Virus record (IMG/VR): IMGVR_UViG_3300020430_000102 | Coordinates: 1-22,534 of that record | Length of the DNA stretch: 22,534 bases | Strand: one strand, 5' to 3' | Origin: a virus | In this document: piece after piece, positions 22,065 to 22,534 of the stretch | Layout of the letters: every line of letters begins with the position of its first letter | Position numbering within the stretch: the stretch's first letter is position 1 | Translations under genes and position numbers: made by a program | Notes under the pieces: model-generated | The model's database searches: none | What the model was told of the DNA's origin: nothing | The model's input: the letters and a program-made list of their open reading frames with translations, nothing else

Positions 22065-22534
22065 TGCGCAATCTCCATTAACGTAATACTTGCATTAGTT
22101 GATTCCAATTCGCTATTATCATAATTCCACCATAATCCATCTCCTGCGCTATGATTATATCCCATCCAGGTATATGTAATAGCAGATGTAGTGGCAGGTG
22201 AATCCAAATAATTAAGACATAAAGAGTTGCCTGCCCAATCTGAATCATCTGAATACATTGCTTGAAGAACAAGATCGGTTGATCCTCTTGTGACCTTATA
22301 TCCGATTGTTGTAGCACTTCTCTGCAAAGATGATCCACTACACATAATCATGATTTTACTTGAGGAAAATTTAGGAGTAATGGTTCCCGTCATTAAGCTT
22401 GTCCAAGTTGCTGCAGTGTTAACTGCTACTTCAGTATCAGTGACTGCCTGTACGACCTGAATCACATGGCCAGGTGCATGCAAAACTTGACTAGATGGTA
22501 CCGAAACTGTAGTTCCGGTTTGTGCTTGAATTGT
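22061..22534 (-). CDS. Fibre-like structural protein, N-terminus beyond the window
   Basis: The frame stays open to the right edge, so the true start lies outside; a TTG at 22483 is internal, not a start. The visible 157 residues begin TIQAQTGTTVSVPSSQVLHAPG and continue GHVIQVVQAVTDTEVAVNT, a pattern common in marine phage tail-fibre-like proteins: 'pGhViQvv', then 'W..l.tgtITPkfssSKImImcS' strands, a Trp/Tyr-rich middle and a final ASITLMEI strand. Beta-rich, no membrane segment. It pairs with the next gene (4-bp overlap); the two likely form one fibre or adjoining parts of it. Role inferred from fold pattern and place only. Confidence 0.7.
   Translation of the reverse strand, partial: TIQAQTGTTVSVPSSQVLHAPGHVIQVVQAVTDTEVAVNTAATWTSLMTGTITPKFSSSKIMIMCSGSSLQRSATTIGYKVTRGSTDLVLQAMYSDDSDWAGNSLCLNYLDSPATTSAITYTWMGYNHSAGDGLWWNYDNSELESTNASITLMEIAQ

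Overview
This window is the late/structural core of a T4-like myovirus (Straboviridae/Kyanoviridae-type relatives), most likely from a marine or other environmental bacterium. Every gene I can support lies on the minus strand, so transcription runs from high to low coordinates. The gene content is diagnostic: neck proteins gp13 and gp14, sheath terminator gp15, terminase gp16/gp17, sheath gp18, tube gp19, portal gp20, two prohead core proteins at the gp67/gp68 positions, prohead protease gp21, scaffold gp22 and major capsid protein gp23, in the canonical T4 order. These are followed by a recombination/late-transcription block: uvsY, uvsW, gp55, gp47, gp46. ThyX enters at the left edge. The host cannot be named from this sequence. 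ThyX, the carbamoyltransferase and the C1q-like fibre genes suit an aquatic T4-like phage rather than an enteric T-even. No tRNA, CRISPR, integrase, intron or insertion sequence was seen.

Layout from right to left. 22534-21450 holds two short beta-rich fibre-like genes, the first cut by the window edge. 21438-21398 is a late promoter fused to a terminator hairpin. 21396-16799 is the tightly coupled neck/terminase operon gp13-gp14-gp15-gp16-gp17, with TAATG or larger overlaps. 16786-12861 holds gp18, gp19 and gp20, with late promoters before gp18 and gp20. 12855-9310 is the capsid assembly operon gp67-like, gp68-position, gp21, gp22, gp23, closed by a strong UUCG-loop terminator. 9259-6858 is an accessory pair, a NodU/TobZ-type carbamoyltransferase and an SGNH-like hydrolase, with its own late promoter. 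6806-6285 is a second gp19-fold protein. 6263-3935 is uvsY, uvsW and a small acidic protein. 3934-3784 is a short intergenic region with two divergent sigma70-type early promoters arranged as a 31-bp inverted repeat. 3783-1 is gp55, gp47, gp46 and ThyX.

Regulation fits a T4-type programme. Intergenic late promoters read NATAAATA (TATAAATA three times, GATAAATA twice, AATAAATA once) and should be served by the late sigma gp55 encoded in the window. gp55 itself sits behind a host-type early promoter, -35 TTTACA, 17 bp, -10 TATAAT. There is no intergenic stretch longer than about 150 bp, so nothing large is unexplained. The points most worth a second look are the divergent early promoter with no gene in its direction, the promoter placed inside a terminator arm before gp13, the apparently leaderless carbamoyltransferase with its SGNH partner, and a small core protein with a T4-style capsid-targeting peptide.
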